From SCN-69-37 sp044507065 (GTDB lineage Bacteria; Acidobacteriota; Vicinamibacteria; Vicinamibacterales; SCN-69-37), in NCBI GenBank assembly GCA_044507065.1, contig JBIQJY010000003.1:48700-112699 (forward strand): 64,000 bases of DNA, written 5' to 3'. The position numbers and the translations under genes were made by a program. Of the stretch, positions 56,800 to 64,000 are shown in pieces. Under the pieces are notes generated by a model, which did no database searches, was not told where the DNA came from, and was given only the letters and a program-made list of their open reading frames with translations. Every line of letters begins with the position of its first letter. Within the stretch, counting starts at the first letter, position 1.

Positions 56800-59700
56800 A
56801 TGCGACGACGTTCCCTGATTCTGGCCTCGGTGCTCACGGCAGCCGCCGTGGCCGGACTGACGACTTGGACACAGGCTCGCCAGCAGGCGCCGCCCCCCTC
56901 GCCCGATCGCGCGCAGGATCAACGCGCCCCCGAAGGGTCCCCATTCAGCACACTGGCCGGATTCAGCGTGGTGCGCGTGACACCGGCCGACAAGACCGAA
57001 TCGCTCATCGTCGTGACCTTCGACAGCGAGGGCCGCCCGGTCGTCGGGCAGAGCGTGTCGGGCAGCGGCAGCCATCCGCGCCGGCTGCTCGACAACGACG
57101 GAGACGGGATCTTCGAATCCGAGCAGATCGTGTCCGATCAGCTCAACACCTGCCACGGGCTGTTCTACGACGGCCCCACGCTCTATGCGAACTGTTTCGG
57201 GCCGCGTGATGTCGCGCTCGACGGTCCCGCGCCCGCACCGCCGGCCGGGCGCGGCGGCGGTGGTGGTGGGCAGACGGCCGGCATTCCCGGGTTCTATCGG
57301 CTGCCCGACGCCAACGGCGACGGCGTGGCCGACAGCGTCGAGCGCATCCACCGCTACGTCGCCAACGGCATGGGCGACCACGGGCCGCACGCGATCCGCC
57401 GCGGCCCGGACGGCACGATCGTCGAGATGATCGGCAACAACACGTTCATCCCCGACGACCGCATCGATGAAGCGACGACACCGAACTTCCGCAACCTGAA
57501 GGAACGGCAGTTCCTGCCGGCCTGGCGCGACCCGCGCTTCGGCAACAGCACGAAGGACGGCATGCACGGTCCGCTCATCCGCTACCAGCCGGACAACGGC
57601 AGGTTCTCGATCCAGTACACCGGCCTGCGCAACGCCTACGACTTCGCCTACAACCTGTCGGGCGAGGCCTTCACCTTCGACAGCGACATGGAGTGGGACG
57701 TCAACGCGCCGTGGTTCCGCGAGGTCAACACGAAGCACATGATTCCCGGCGGCGACGGCGGCTACCGCAATGGCACGGGCAAGTTCCAGAACAGCTACTT
57801 CGACGTGCTGCCGGCCATCCGTCACCTGCGCCGCGGCTCGCCCGTGGGTGTCGAGACCTACCAGGCCTACGCGTATCCGTCGCGGTTTTTCGACAACCTG
57901 TTCGAGGCTGACTGGTCGCGCGGCCGCCTGCTCTACACGGAGTTGACGCCTTCAGGCGCCACCTACACGGGGCGTGAGGACCTGGCCGAGTTCGTTCACG
58001 GTGAGCCGATGCCCATCACGGACCTCGAGGTCGGGCCCGACGGCAACATCTACTTCACGACGGGCGGGACCAACGGCACCGGCGGGCTCTACAAGATCGT
58101 GTGGAACGGCGAACGGCCCGCGCAGCCCGACATGACGGGCATCATGGCCGTGGTCAACCAGCCGCAGCCGCTGTCGAGCTGGGGCTGGGCCGCGATCGAG
58201 AACGTGAAGGCGCAGATGGGTGCCGCCGCGTTCGGCGCCGAGCTCGAGAAGCTCGCGCGCAGCAGCGCCGCGCCGGCCCTCGCGCGCGTCCGCGCGGTCC
58301 TCGAACTGCAGCGGCACGGGCCAGCGCCGTCGGGCGCATTGCTCCGCGCCCTGGCAGCCGATGGAAACGCCGACGTGCGCGCCGCCGTCGCGTATGTCGC
58401 CGGCGTCCAGACCAACGCCGATGCGAAGGCGGTGGCTGCCGCTGCGCTGCGCGACAGTTCGCCCGTCGTCCGCCGTCGCGCCGCCGAGAGCCTCGTACGG
58501 CAGGGCCTGACGCCGTCGCAGCCGAGCTTCGCGCCCATTGCGGATCTCTACGCCCTGCTCGGCGACGCCGATCGGTTCGTGCGCTACTCGGGGCGCATCG
58601 CCCTCGAACACACGCCGCGCGCCGAGTGGGCGCCGCGCGTGCTGGCCGAAACGAACGTCATCGCGCAGACCGAAGGCCTGCTGGCGCTTGCCAATACGGC
58701 CACATCCGATGCCGACCTCGCGCCCGTGTTCGAGCGCACCGTCGCCCTGATGCGCCGGGCAAACCTGAGCCCCGATGAAAAGGTCCGCGTGCTGCGCGTT
58801 TATCAGGTGGCCTCCACCGAGACGAGCAACGGGGTCGGCGCCGACGTGAAGAAGCAGGTCTACGACGCGCTGATCGACCAGTTCCCGGCCCCGTCGGCCT
58901 TCAGCGCCACCGATACGCTGACCGGCTGCCAGAACCGCCATCCCGAAGCCACCGAGGCCGGGTGCGACACGCTCATCCTGTCGCACCACATGGCGCGGGT
59001 GCTCGCCTCGACCGGTGAGCCGGGCGTCATCGCGAAGGTGCTGGCCGTGATGCCGAAGGGCGACGACGACCAGCCGGGCCAGATCGGCTACATGTACGCG
59101 CTCCGCATGATCGACAGCGGCTGGAGCGATGCCGAGAAGAAGCAGATGATCGACTGGTTCGCGCGCGCGTCGAAGTGGCGCGGCGGCTCGACGTTTGCCG
59201 GGCACGTCAACAACATCTTCGACGCCGCTGTCGACGCCCTGACCGACGCGGAGAAGCAGATGGCCTACGCGGCCGCCCCGCTGTTCGCGCCGCTGACACT
59301 CGAGGAGATCGAAACGGCGTCGACCGGTCGTGGCGGCCGTGGCGGCGCGCCGCCGGCCATCCCCGCCAATGCGCGGCAGATCCCCATCGATTCGCAGGAA
59401 CGGTACGACAACCTCGTGTTCCCGCGCGGCACCGGCCCCGGCTCGCTCGCCGGCCGCGGCGGCGCACCCAACGCGACGGCCGGCATGCAGACGTTCCAGG
59501 AGTCCTGTGCGGGCTGCCACCGCTTCGGCACCACCGGTAACAACCACGGACCGAACCTGACGTCGATCGGCAAGGACATGCTGCGCCGCGACATCCTGCG
59601 CAACATCTTCTTCCCGGATGAACAGGTGGCCGACCAGTACCAGACGACCGTGCTCGGACTGAAGGATGGGACGGAAGTGCGGGGCCTGGTCATTGCCGAA

Positions 59701-59883
59701 ACACCGCAGACCCTGACGGTGGTCACAGCCGCCGCGCCAGGGTCCCCATCGACGATTCAGAAGACCACGGTGGCCACGCGCAACACGGTGCGCGAATCCA
59801 TCATGCCGGAGGACCTGCCCGACCGCATCGGCGACCAGAACATCGCCAACGTCGTCGCCTTCCTGATGGAAGGACCGAGGTAG
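56800..59883 (+). CDS. Secreted PVC-type heme-binding dehydrogenase (beta-propeller, HEAT, cytochrome c)
   Basis: 1027 residues. Signal peptide 1-27. The beta-propeller-like dehydrogenase domain (about 45-440) contains calcium-type loops DNDGDGIFESEQ and DANGDGVADSVE. HEAT-like helical repeats (about 450-700) and a long helical stretch follow. The C-terminal heme domain has CAGCH (about 910) and continues with NIFFPDEQVADQYQTT and a final MPEDLPDRIGDQNIANVVAFL, matching the Pirellula/Verrucomicrobium-type heme-binding domain. It probably oxidises a sugar or other compound in the periplasm and passes electrons to cytochromes. ATG 56800 has GGAGG seven bases upstream. It follows the rhamnose operon by 284 bases. 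Confidence 0.88.
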   Translation: MRRRSLILASVLTAAAVAGLTTWTQARQQAPPPSPDRAQDQRAPEGSPFSTLAGFSVVRVTPADKTESLIVVTFDSEGRPVVGQSVSGSGSHPRRLLDNDGDGIFESEQIVSDQLNTCHGLFYDGPTLYANCFGPRDVALDGPAPAPPAGRGGGGGGQTAGIPGFYRLPDANGDGVADSVERIHRYVANGMGDHGPHAIRRGPDGTIVEMIGNNTFIPDDRIDEATTPNFRNLKERQFLPAWRDPRFGNSTKDGMHGPLIRYQPDNGRFSIQYTGLRNAYDFAYNLSGEAFTFDSDMEWDVNAPWFREVNTKHMIPGGDGGYRNGTGKFQNSYFDVLPAIRHLRRGSPVGVETYQAYAYPSRFFDNLFEADWSRGRLLYTELTPSGATYTGREDLAEFVHGEPMPITDLEVGPDGNIYFTTGGTNGTGGLYKIVWNGERPAQPDMTGIMAVVNQPQPLSSWGWAAIENVKAQMGAAAFGAELEKLARSSAAPALARVRAVLELQRHGPAPSGALLRALAADGNADVRAAVAYVAGVQTNADAKAVAAAALRDSSPVVRRRAAESLVRQGLTPSQPSFAPIADLYALLGDADRFVRYSGRIALEHTPRAEWAPRVLAETNVIAQTEGLLALANTATSDADLAPVFERTVALMRRANLSPDEKVRVLRVYQVASTETSNGVGADVKKQVYDALIDQFPAPSAFSATDTLTGCQNRHPEATEAGCDTLILSHHMARVLASTGEPGVIAKVLAVMPKGDDDQPGQIGYMYALRMIDSGWSDAEKKQMIDWFARASKWRGGSTFAGHVNNIFDAAVDALTDAEKQMAYAAAPLFAPLTLEEIETASTGRGGRGGAPPAIPANARQIPIDSQERYDNLVFPRGTGPGSLAGRGGAPNATAGMQTFQESCAGCHRFGTTGNNHGPNLTSIGKDMLRRDILRNIFFPDEQVADQYQTTVLGLKDGTEVRGLVIAETPQTLTVVTAAAPGSPSTIQKTTVATRNTVRESIMPEDLPDRIGDQNIANVVAFLMEGPR

Positions 59884-59908
59884 GCCGCAGGGCCGCGAGG
59901 CGCACGCC

Positions 59909-60273
59909 TCACTCCACCACCACCCACTGACGATGCCGCACGGTGGCATCGTCGGGTGCGGTCCGGGTCAGACGCACCCGCAACTGTCGAGGCCGGCCGT
60001 CACGGTCGGCCTCGGCAGGCTCGACGCCGAGCAGGTAGACGCCCCCTGATTCGCGCAGCACCCGTCCGGGCGTCCTCCTGGCCTGTCGCTCACGACCACG
60101 CCGCATCGACCGCGATGATGAAGATGCGTCCGGTGTCGACGTGCAGCGCGGCTATGGGGCCCGTCGGCCCTCGGGCGCGGCGGGAGGACGCCCTCGAAGA
60201 ACGTCGCCCCAGTCGGTTTGTAGCGAAGAAAATCGGCGGAGACCACACGACGACGACGCCCATCGAGCGCCAC
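59909..60273 (-). pseudogene. Remnant of a VWFA-related (acidobacterial-type) protein
   Basis: The 397-base stretch between two genes holds no intact gene, but two minus-strand frames look like parts of one family. One (59909-60106) resembles the C-terminal region: ESGGVYLLGVEPAEADRDG, then RQLRVRLTR and VRHRQWVVVE. The other (ending at 60090) contains GRIFIIAVDA, like the start of a VWA domain. In intact members these regions lie roughly 250 residues apart, so a frameshift and a large internal deletion are implied. Evidence is motif resemblance only. Confidence 0.4.
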
Positions 60274-60280
60274 ATCGAGC

Positions 60281-61768
60281 CTACCAGCGCGCGTTTTTCG
60301 GCGGGCCGAATCCCAGCTTCCCCGGATTCATGATGCCGTCCGGGTCCCAGGCGTCCTTGAGGGCCTGCACCAGCGCCCATCCGTCGGGGCCGTACTGTTT
60401 GTGCATGAAGCGGCCGAGCTTCAATCCCACACCGTGGTGCTCGTTGACCACGCCGCCGTTGGCCAGGCCCACCTCGGTACACACGTTCCACAACCGGTCG
60501 TGCAGATCGAGCGCCTCGCCCGGATCGTCTGGCGCGCGGTCGATGTAGAAGCGGTCGTAGAGCATCGAGCCCCAGTCGTACCAGTGCGACAGGTGGCAGG
60601 TGTAGCGGGCGCCGTACGCCTTGAACGTCTCCTCCACCGCCTGCTTGCGCGCGCGGTAGATCCGCGGAATGTCGCTGAAGCGCGCCACCGTGTCGGTCGT
60701 TCCATAGACGAGCGGGGGCTGCGGCAGTTTCCCCTTCTTGTAAGGTTCGTACTTGCCATCCCACCAGATCTGTCCGGCGTTGGGCCCGAGCGATCGGCCG
60801 CCGGCGCGTTCGCAGAGCGAGGTGATGGCGCGCGCTTCGTAGTCGGTCAGCTCCTTCGTCCCGTCGACCATCACGACCATGAGCGTGCCGATGAACGGCG
60901 TGCCGACCCACTCGGCCAGCTTCTTCGAGTCGCCCTCGTCGTACAGGCGGATCACCGACGGCCGCAGCCGGTTGATCATGACCAGGCGCCCGGCCTCCAT
61001 GCCGGCGAAGATGTCCGGGAAGCTGAAGGACAGGAACTGGCGCGTCTCGGGCAGCGGGTCGATCCGCATCGCGGCCTGCGTGATGATGCCGAGCGTGCCT
61101 TCCGACCCGACGAACGTCTGGAGCAGGTCGCTCCCCGAGGCATGGCTCGGCACCCGCAGCGTCTCGACGACGCGGCCGGGCGCGACGACGGCCTGAATCT
61201 GCAGCACCTGGTTCTCGGCCTTCCCATACTTGGTGCTGACCACGCCGGATCCGCGCGCGGCCAGGAAACCACCGACCGACGCGCCCATCTCGTACGACCC
61301 CGGGTAGTGCGCCAGGGTCAGGTTGCGCGCATTCAGTTCCGCCTCGAGCGTCGGCCCGTCGATGCCGGCCTCGACCGTCGCGACGAGCGACTCCTCGTCG
61401 ATGTCGACGATGCGCCTCATGCGCGACAGGTCGACGGAAATGCCGCCGTAAAGGGCCAGCGTGCCGCCCTGCGTGCCGGTGCCGCCGCCGCGGGGCACGA
61501 GCGGCACCTTCCACGTCGAGGCAATGCGCACGATCTCGCGCACCTCCTCCGTGCTCCCCGGCCGGACCGCGATGTCGGCCGCCGGCAACGGCAGGTTCCT
61601 GTAGAGCAGGAACTTCGACATCCACGACCAGTCGTGCGCGTGCGACTGAAGCAGCGCCGGATCATCACTGACGTGCTCGCTGCCGACAACGGCCGCCAGT
61701 TCGCGATGGATGTGGCCGCGCAGGTACGAGCTGCCGCTGACGCGATCGGCGGATGGAAACTGGCTCAT
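60281..61768 (-). CDS. FAD-linked oxidase (glycolate oxidase / alkyl-DHAP synthase-like)
   Basis: 495 residues, VAO/PCMH family. FAD-binding domain with VPRGGGTGTQGG (pyrophosphate loop), VEAGIDGPTLEAEL, YPGSYEMGASVGGFLAARGSG and VGSEGTLGIIT. The substrate domain ends with GGVVNEHHGVGLKLGRFMH (His pair near the flavin) and the usual WDPDGIMNPGKLGF tail. Flavin-dependent oxidation of a 2-hydroxy acid or similar. ATG 61768 lies 13 bases after the creatininase-like gene stop. It is the last gene of a three-gene operon; substrate unknown. Confidence 0.85.
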   Translation of the reverse strand: MSQFPSADRVSGSSYLRGHIHRELAAVVGSEHVSDDPALLQSHAHDWSWMSKFLLYRNLPLPAADIAVRPGSTEEVREIVRIASTWKVPLVPRGGGTGTQGGTLALYGGISVDLSRMRRIVDIDEESLVATVEAGIDGPTLEAELNARNLTLAHYPGSYEMGASVGGFLAARGSGVVSTKYGKAENQVLQIQAVVAPGRVVETLRVPSHASGSDLLQTFVGSEGTLGIITQAAMRIDPLPETRQFLSFSFPDIFAGMEAGRLVMINRLRPSVIRLYDEGDSKKLAEWVGTPFIGTLMVVMVDGTKELTDYEARAITSLCERAGGRSLGPNAGQIWWDGKYEPYKKGKLPQPPLVYGTTDTVARFSDIPRIYRARKQAVEETFKAYGARYTCHLSHWYDWGSMLYDRFYIDRAPDDPGEALDLHDRLWNVCTEVGLANGGVVNEHHGVGLKLGRFMHKQYGPDGWALVQALKDAWDPDGIMNPGKLGFGPPKNARW

Positions 61769-61781
61769 CTCGATACGTTCC

Positions 61782-62654
61782 CTAGACCCGATCCCGGAAC
61801 TCGCGCGAATGCACCTGCACCTTCACGCTCAGCAGTTCCCCCACGGCGCGCGCCACGTGATCGGAGTAGCGGCGGAAGGCCTCCTCGCCCTTCTCCTTGG
61901 TGGCGCGCTCGGGGTTGCCGATGACGCCCGAGTCGGTGAACTCGTGGTGATCCATCGGGAAATTGAAGTAGCTGTAGCCTTCGAACTGGATGTCCGGCGC
62001 GCCGTCCTTCTTGCCGAACTTCGACGGCAGCCACTGTGGAATCTGTGTGTGCGTCTTCACCGCGCGGTCCATTCGGACGAGGCTCTCGTCATTGGCGAGC
62101 ATCTGCGACGTCTCGAGTTCGCTGGCGTGCCAGCCGGGCGTCTCGTCCGCCGGATTCTCCATCAGGCCCTGCAGCAGGCCGACGTAGCGCTCCATGAACG
62201 GGTTGCAGAAGCCGACCATGGCGCCCGTGTCGTAGCGGATCTTGCGGAGGACGGGGTCGACGACCTTGATGTTCGAGCCGTGGCCGTTGATGAAGACGAT
62301 CTTGTTGAAGCCGTGATGGATGAGGCTGCGCGCCACGTCGTACATCAGCGCCTGGAGTGTCGACGACCGCACCGTGATCGTGCCGCGCCCCTCGCCCGGT
62401 CCGGCCATGTGCTGCGGCGAGTACCCCGTCCAGATGGCCGGCGTGTGCAGCATGTTGTTGATTTTCGCCACACGTGACGCCACCTGGATGGCCGTCACCG
62501 TGTCGGTCGACAGCGGCAGGTGGGGACCGTGCTGCTCGGTGCTGGCCATGGGCACGAGCACGAGGTCGCAGACCTCGAGGTACGCCTGGATGTCGGGGTA
62601 GGCGAGGTCGGCCATGTTGTTGGACCGAAGGGTGACGGGAATGGGCACGCTCAT
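61782..62654 (-). CDS. Creatininase-family amidohydrolase
   Basis: 290 residues. Metal-site marks of the family: PMASTEQHGPHLPLSTD (Glu, His, Asp), FINGHGSN and WHASELETSQ. Members hydrolyse cyclic or linear amides, e.g. creatinine or formamidopyrimidine-type compounds; the substrate here is unknown. ATG 62654 overlaps the stop of the Tm-1-like gene (ATGA). The operon context (Tm-1-like protein, amidohydrolase, FAD oxidase) suggests stepwise breakdown of one compound. Confidence 0.85.
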   Translation of the reverse strand: MSVPIPVTLRSNNMADLAYPDIQAYLEVCDLVLVPMASTEQHGPHLPLSTDTVTAIQVASRVAKINNMLHTPAIWTGYSPQHMAGPGEGRGTITVRSSTLQALMYDVARSLIHHGFNKIVFINGHGSNIKVVDPVLRKIRYDTGAMVGFCNPFMERYVGLLQGLMENPADETPGWHASELETSQMLANDESLVRMDRAVKTHTQIPQWLPSKFGKKDGAPDIQFEGYSYFNFPMDHHEFTDSGVIGNPERATKEKGEEAFRRYSDHVARAVGELLSVKVQVHSREFRDRV

Positions 62655-63889
62655 GTTCTCTGTCCTTTGTTGTCCGCAAGAAGCGCGATGAATCGGTCGA
62701 CCACGGCCTCTGCCAGTTCGGGTGCGTTGATGTGACTGTCGTGCAGCGTCACGGGAATATCCGGGCGGATGTGCGCCTGCAGTTCCCGCAGGAATCCGGC
62801 GTCGGCCTCCGGGTTCCAGAACAGCCCACCGGGGTGAGACGGAATGGACAGTCCCCGGGTTGGCACGATCACGGCCACCGGCCCGGTCGCCTCGTTGAGG
62901 CGCGTGGCGAAGCGCCGTCCGAGTTCTTCCATCTCTTCCGCTGACGTGCGGACGAGCGTGAACTCCGGATTGTGGAAGTACTCCGGTCGTCCCTGGACGG
63001 CTGGAGGAATGGCATCCGGCCGGCCGTGGGTTGCGAAGTCGATGCCGCCGGGCACGACCACCTGCGGCAGGCCGAGTCGCCCGATGCGGCGCAGGCGATC
63101 GGGGCCGGCGTCGTGGAAGCCGTGCTGGATCTCGCCGGCCAGTTCGTTGGTCGTGTAGTCGATGACGCCCTCGAACATGCCTTCGGCCGCCAGTTCCTCC
63201 ATCGCCTGTCCGCCGACACCATTGGCGTGGAAGATCACCGACTCGATGTCGTGCCGCAGCAGCGCGTCGCGCACCGCCATGACGCCCTTCGTCGTCTGGC
63301 CCAGCATCGTGATGGCCACGCGCCGCTGATTCTGCGTGATCGTCAGCGGATGGCCGTGCTGCGCCATGCCGGCGAGCGCGGCGGCGACGTTGTCGAATAC
63401 CGTGGTGCTGATCGGATTGAGGCCGAGGATGTCGATGACCGAGTGCACGACCATGACGTCCTTGGTGCCGACGAGCGGTCCGAACTTCCGGTGACCGGAC
63501 GCGATGGGCGTGACGATCACCTTCGGGACGCCGAGCGGCAGCCCCATCATCGCGCTGGCGCCGAGCACGGCGCCCTCGGCGCCGCCGAGCGTCACCACCC
63601 CGTGCAGCCGGCCCTCGGCAAACAGCCTCTGCGCCAGCGTCCGCAGCCCGGCCAGCATGCCGTGGACCGCCTTGCCCCGGCTGCCCGCGTTCTGCAGCGC
63701 ATCGATGGTCGTGCCGGCCAGCACGGCAATCTCGCTGCGCGTGAAGTCGGGCACGATGTCGAGCGGCTCGCCGAGAATCCCGGAGTCGGCCACCAGGACG
63801 TCGACACCCAGCGCACGAATGCGATCGCGCAGGTACCCGATCTCGGGGCCTTTCGTGTCGAGCGTGCCGATGACGAGGACCGTGGGCAT
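62651..63889 (-). CDS. Tm-1-like ATP-binding (UPF0261) protein
   Basis: 412 residues. N-terminal domain opens VLVIGTLDTKGPEIGYLR and has LHGVVTLGGAEGAVLGASAMMGLPLGVPK and VTPIASG; the C-terminal TIM-barrel-like half includes FHANGVGGQAMEELAAEG, VVPGGIDFATHGRP and PTRGLSIPSHPGG. This matches the UPF0261/Tm-1-like family, often coded next to TIM-barrel or amidohydrolase partners. The enzymatic role in bacteria is not settled. First gene of a coupled three-gene operon; its leader consists of degenerate 9-bp repeats. Confidence 0.85.
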   Translation of the reverse strand: MPTVLVIGTLDTKGPEIGYLRDRIRALGVDVLVADSGILGEPLDIVPDFTRSEIAVLAGTTIDALQNAGSRGKAVHGMLAGLRTLAQRLFAEGRLHGVVTLGGAEGAVLGASAMMGLPLGVPKVIVTPIASGHRKFGPLVGTKDVMVVHSVIDILGLNPISTTVFDNVAAALAGMAQHGHPLTITQNQRRVAITMLGQTTKGVMAVRDALLRHDIESVIFHANGVGGQAMEELAAEGMFEGVIDYTTNELAGEIQHGFHDAGPDRLRRIGRLGLPQVVVPGGIDFATHGRPDAIPPAVQGRPEYFHNPEFTLVRTSAEEMEELGRRFATRLNEATGPVAVIVPTRGLSIPSHPGGLFWNPEADAGFLRELQAHIRPDIPVTLHDSHINAPELAEAVVDRFIALLADNKGQRT

Positions 63890-63900
63890 GAGTTAAGTGA

Positions 63901-64000
63901 TAGGTGCGCTAGGTTCGTTGGGTGCGGTGGGTGCGGTAGGTAAGTACGTCAGGTGCGCCAAAGGTGCGGTTGGTGCGTTGGGTGCGATGCATGGGTGCGT
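63901..64000. repeat. Degenerate 9-bp tandem repeats at the window end
   Basis: Units such as TAGGTGCGC, TAGGTTCGT, TGGGTGCGG, TGGGTGCGG and TAGGTAAGT run in phase from 63901 to 63945, then continue less regularly (TTGGTGCGT, TGGGTGCGA) to the window edge. The array continues beyond base 64000. It shares the core GGGTRCGKY with the array at 7563-7598 when that is read on the other strand. Confidence 0.8.

Noticed and set aside
1..64000. Search for tRNA, rRNA, CRISPR arrays, transposase genes and phage integration sites
   Set aside because: Nothing matching was seen by eye on either strand; the direct repeats found are assembly duplicates or 9-bp arrays.

Overview
The window is high-GC bacterial DNA with dense, often overlapping genes. 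The best guess for the source is an acidobacterium, probably Vicinamibacteria-like. This is inferred from a VWFA-related 'acidobacterial' family protein (plus a remnant of a second one), a caa3-type oxidase operon, a PEP-CTERM/exosortase-type acyltransferase, ThuA proteins and a PVC-type heme-binding dehydrogenase. No rRNA, tRNA, CRISPR array, prophage or insertion sequence was seen. Three runs of 100 N mark scaffold joins. Two of them are flanked by identical 55-base copies and are assembly artefacts; the third splits a selO gene. The sequence is therefore probably a draft or metagenome scaffold.

Layout. 1-6707 (+): amino-acid block with two different threonine synthases in tandem, a fused aspartokinase/homoserine dehydrogenase and threonine ammonia-lyase, i.e. 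aspartate to threonine to 2-oxobutyrate (isoleucine). 6686-8044 (-): SpoU-type RNA methyltransferase and a small outer-membrane protein. 8220-13135 (-): Omp85-like protein, DUF4390 protein, NtrY-like kinase and NtrX-like sigma-54 activator, translationally coupled. 13292-18463 (-): cytochrome c oxidase operon (diheme cytochrome c, a 37-residue membrane peptide, subunits II, I, III, IV, a second subunit III and a small CPVCG membrane protein). 18760-24073: VWFA protein, an EF-hand/ThuA chimera, an S1-domain RNA-binding protein followed by a strongly structured intergenic region, a spermidine-synthase-like methyltransferase and a TonB-C lipoprotein. 24276-32218: M3-type peptidase, ECF sigma/anti-sigma/secreted-protein unit, AAC(3)-I-like acetyltransferase, two Nif3-like proteins, an exported type II dehydroquinase and a second ThuA protein. 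32499-36436 (-): zinc-ribbon protein, class A penicillin-binding protein and threonine aldolase.

36715-38273 (+) is a compact two-gene unit: an N-acyl-amino-acid-synthase-type acyltransferase coupled to a ThiF/E1-like adenylyltransferase. Its leader carries a 10-base match to a lux-box half-site. 38284-43667 (-) is a three-gene YfiR / TonB-dependent receptor / hybrid histidine kinase signalling operon. 43889-46082 holds SelO and a BON-domain lipoprotein.

46119-56515 is a complete L-rhamnose system: RhaM (divergent, coupled to an Smr protein), rhamnulokinase, a bifunctional aldolase/dehydrogenase, rhamnose isomerase and an ABC importer whose second permease is fused to its substrate-binding protein. 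A perfect inverted repeat sits in the shared divergent promoter region. 56800-59883 is a large secreted dehydrogenase/HEAT/cytochrome protein. 60281-63889 (-) is a coupled operon of a Tm-1-like protein, a creatininase-family amidohydrolase and an FAD-linked oxidase. The window ends in degenerate 9-bp tandem repeats related to those at 7563-7598.

The least explained items are the structured region at 22426-22756, the acyltransferase/ThiF pair, the permease-binding-protein fusion and the EF-hand insertion in ThuA.
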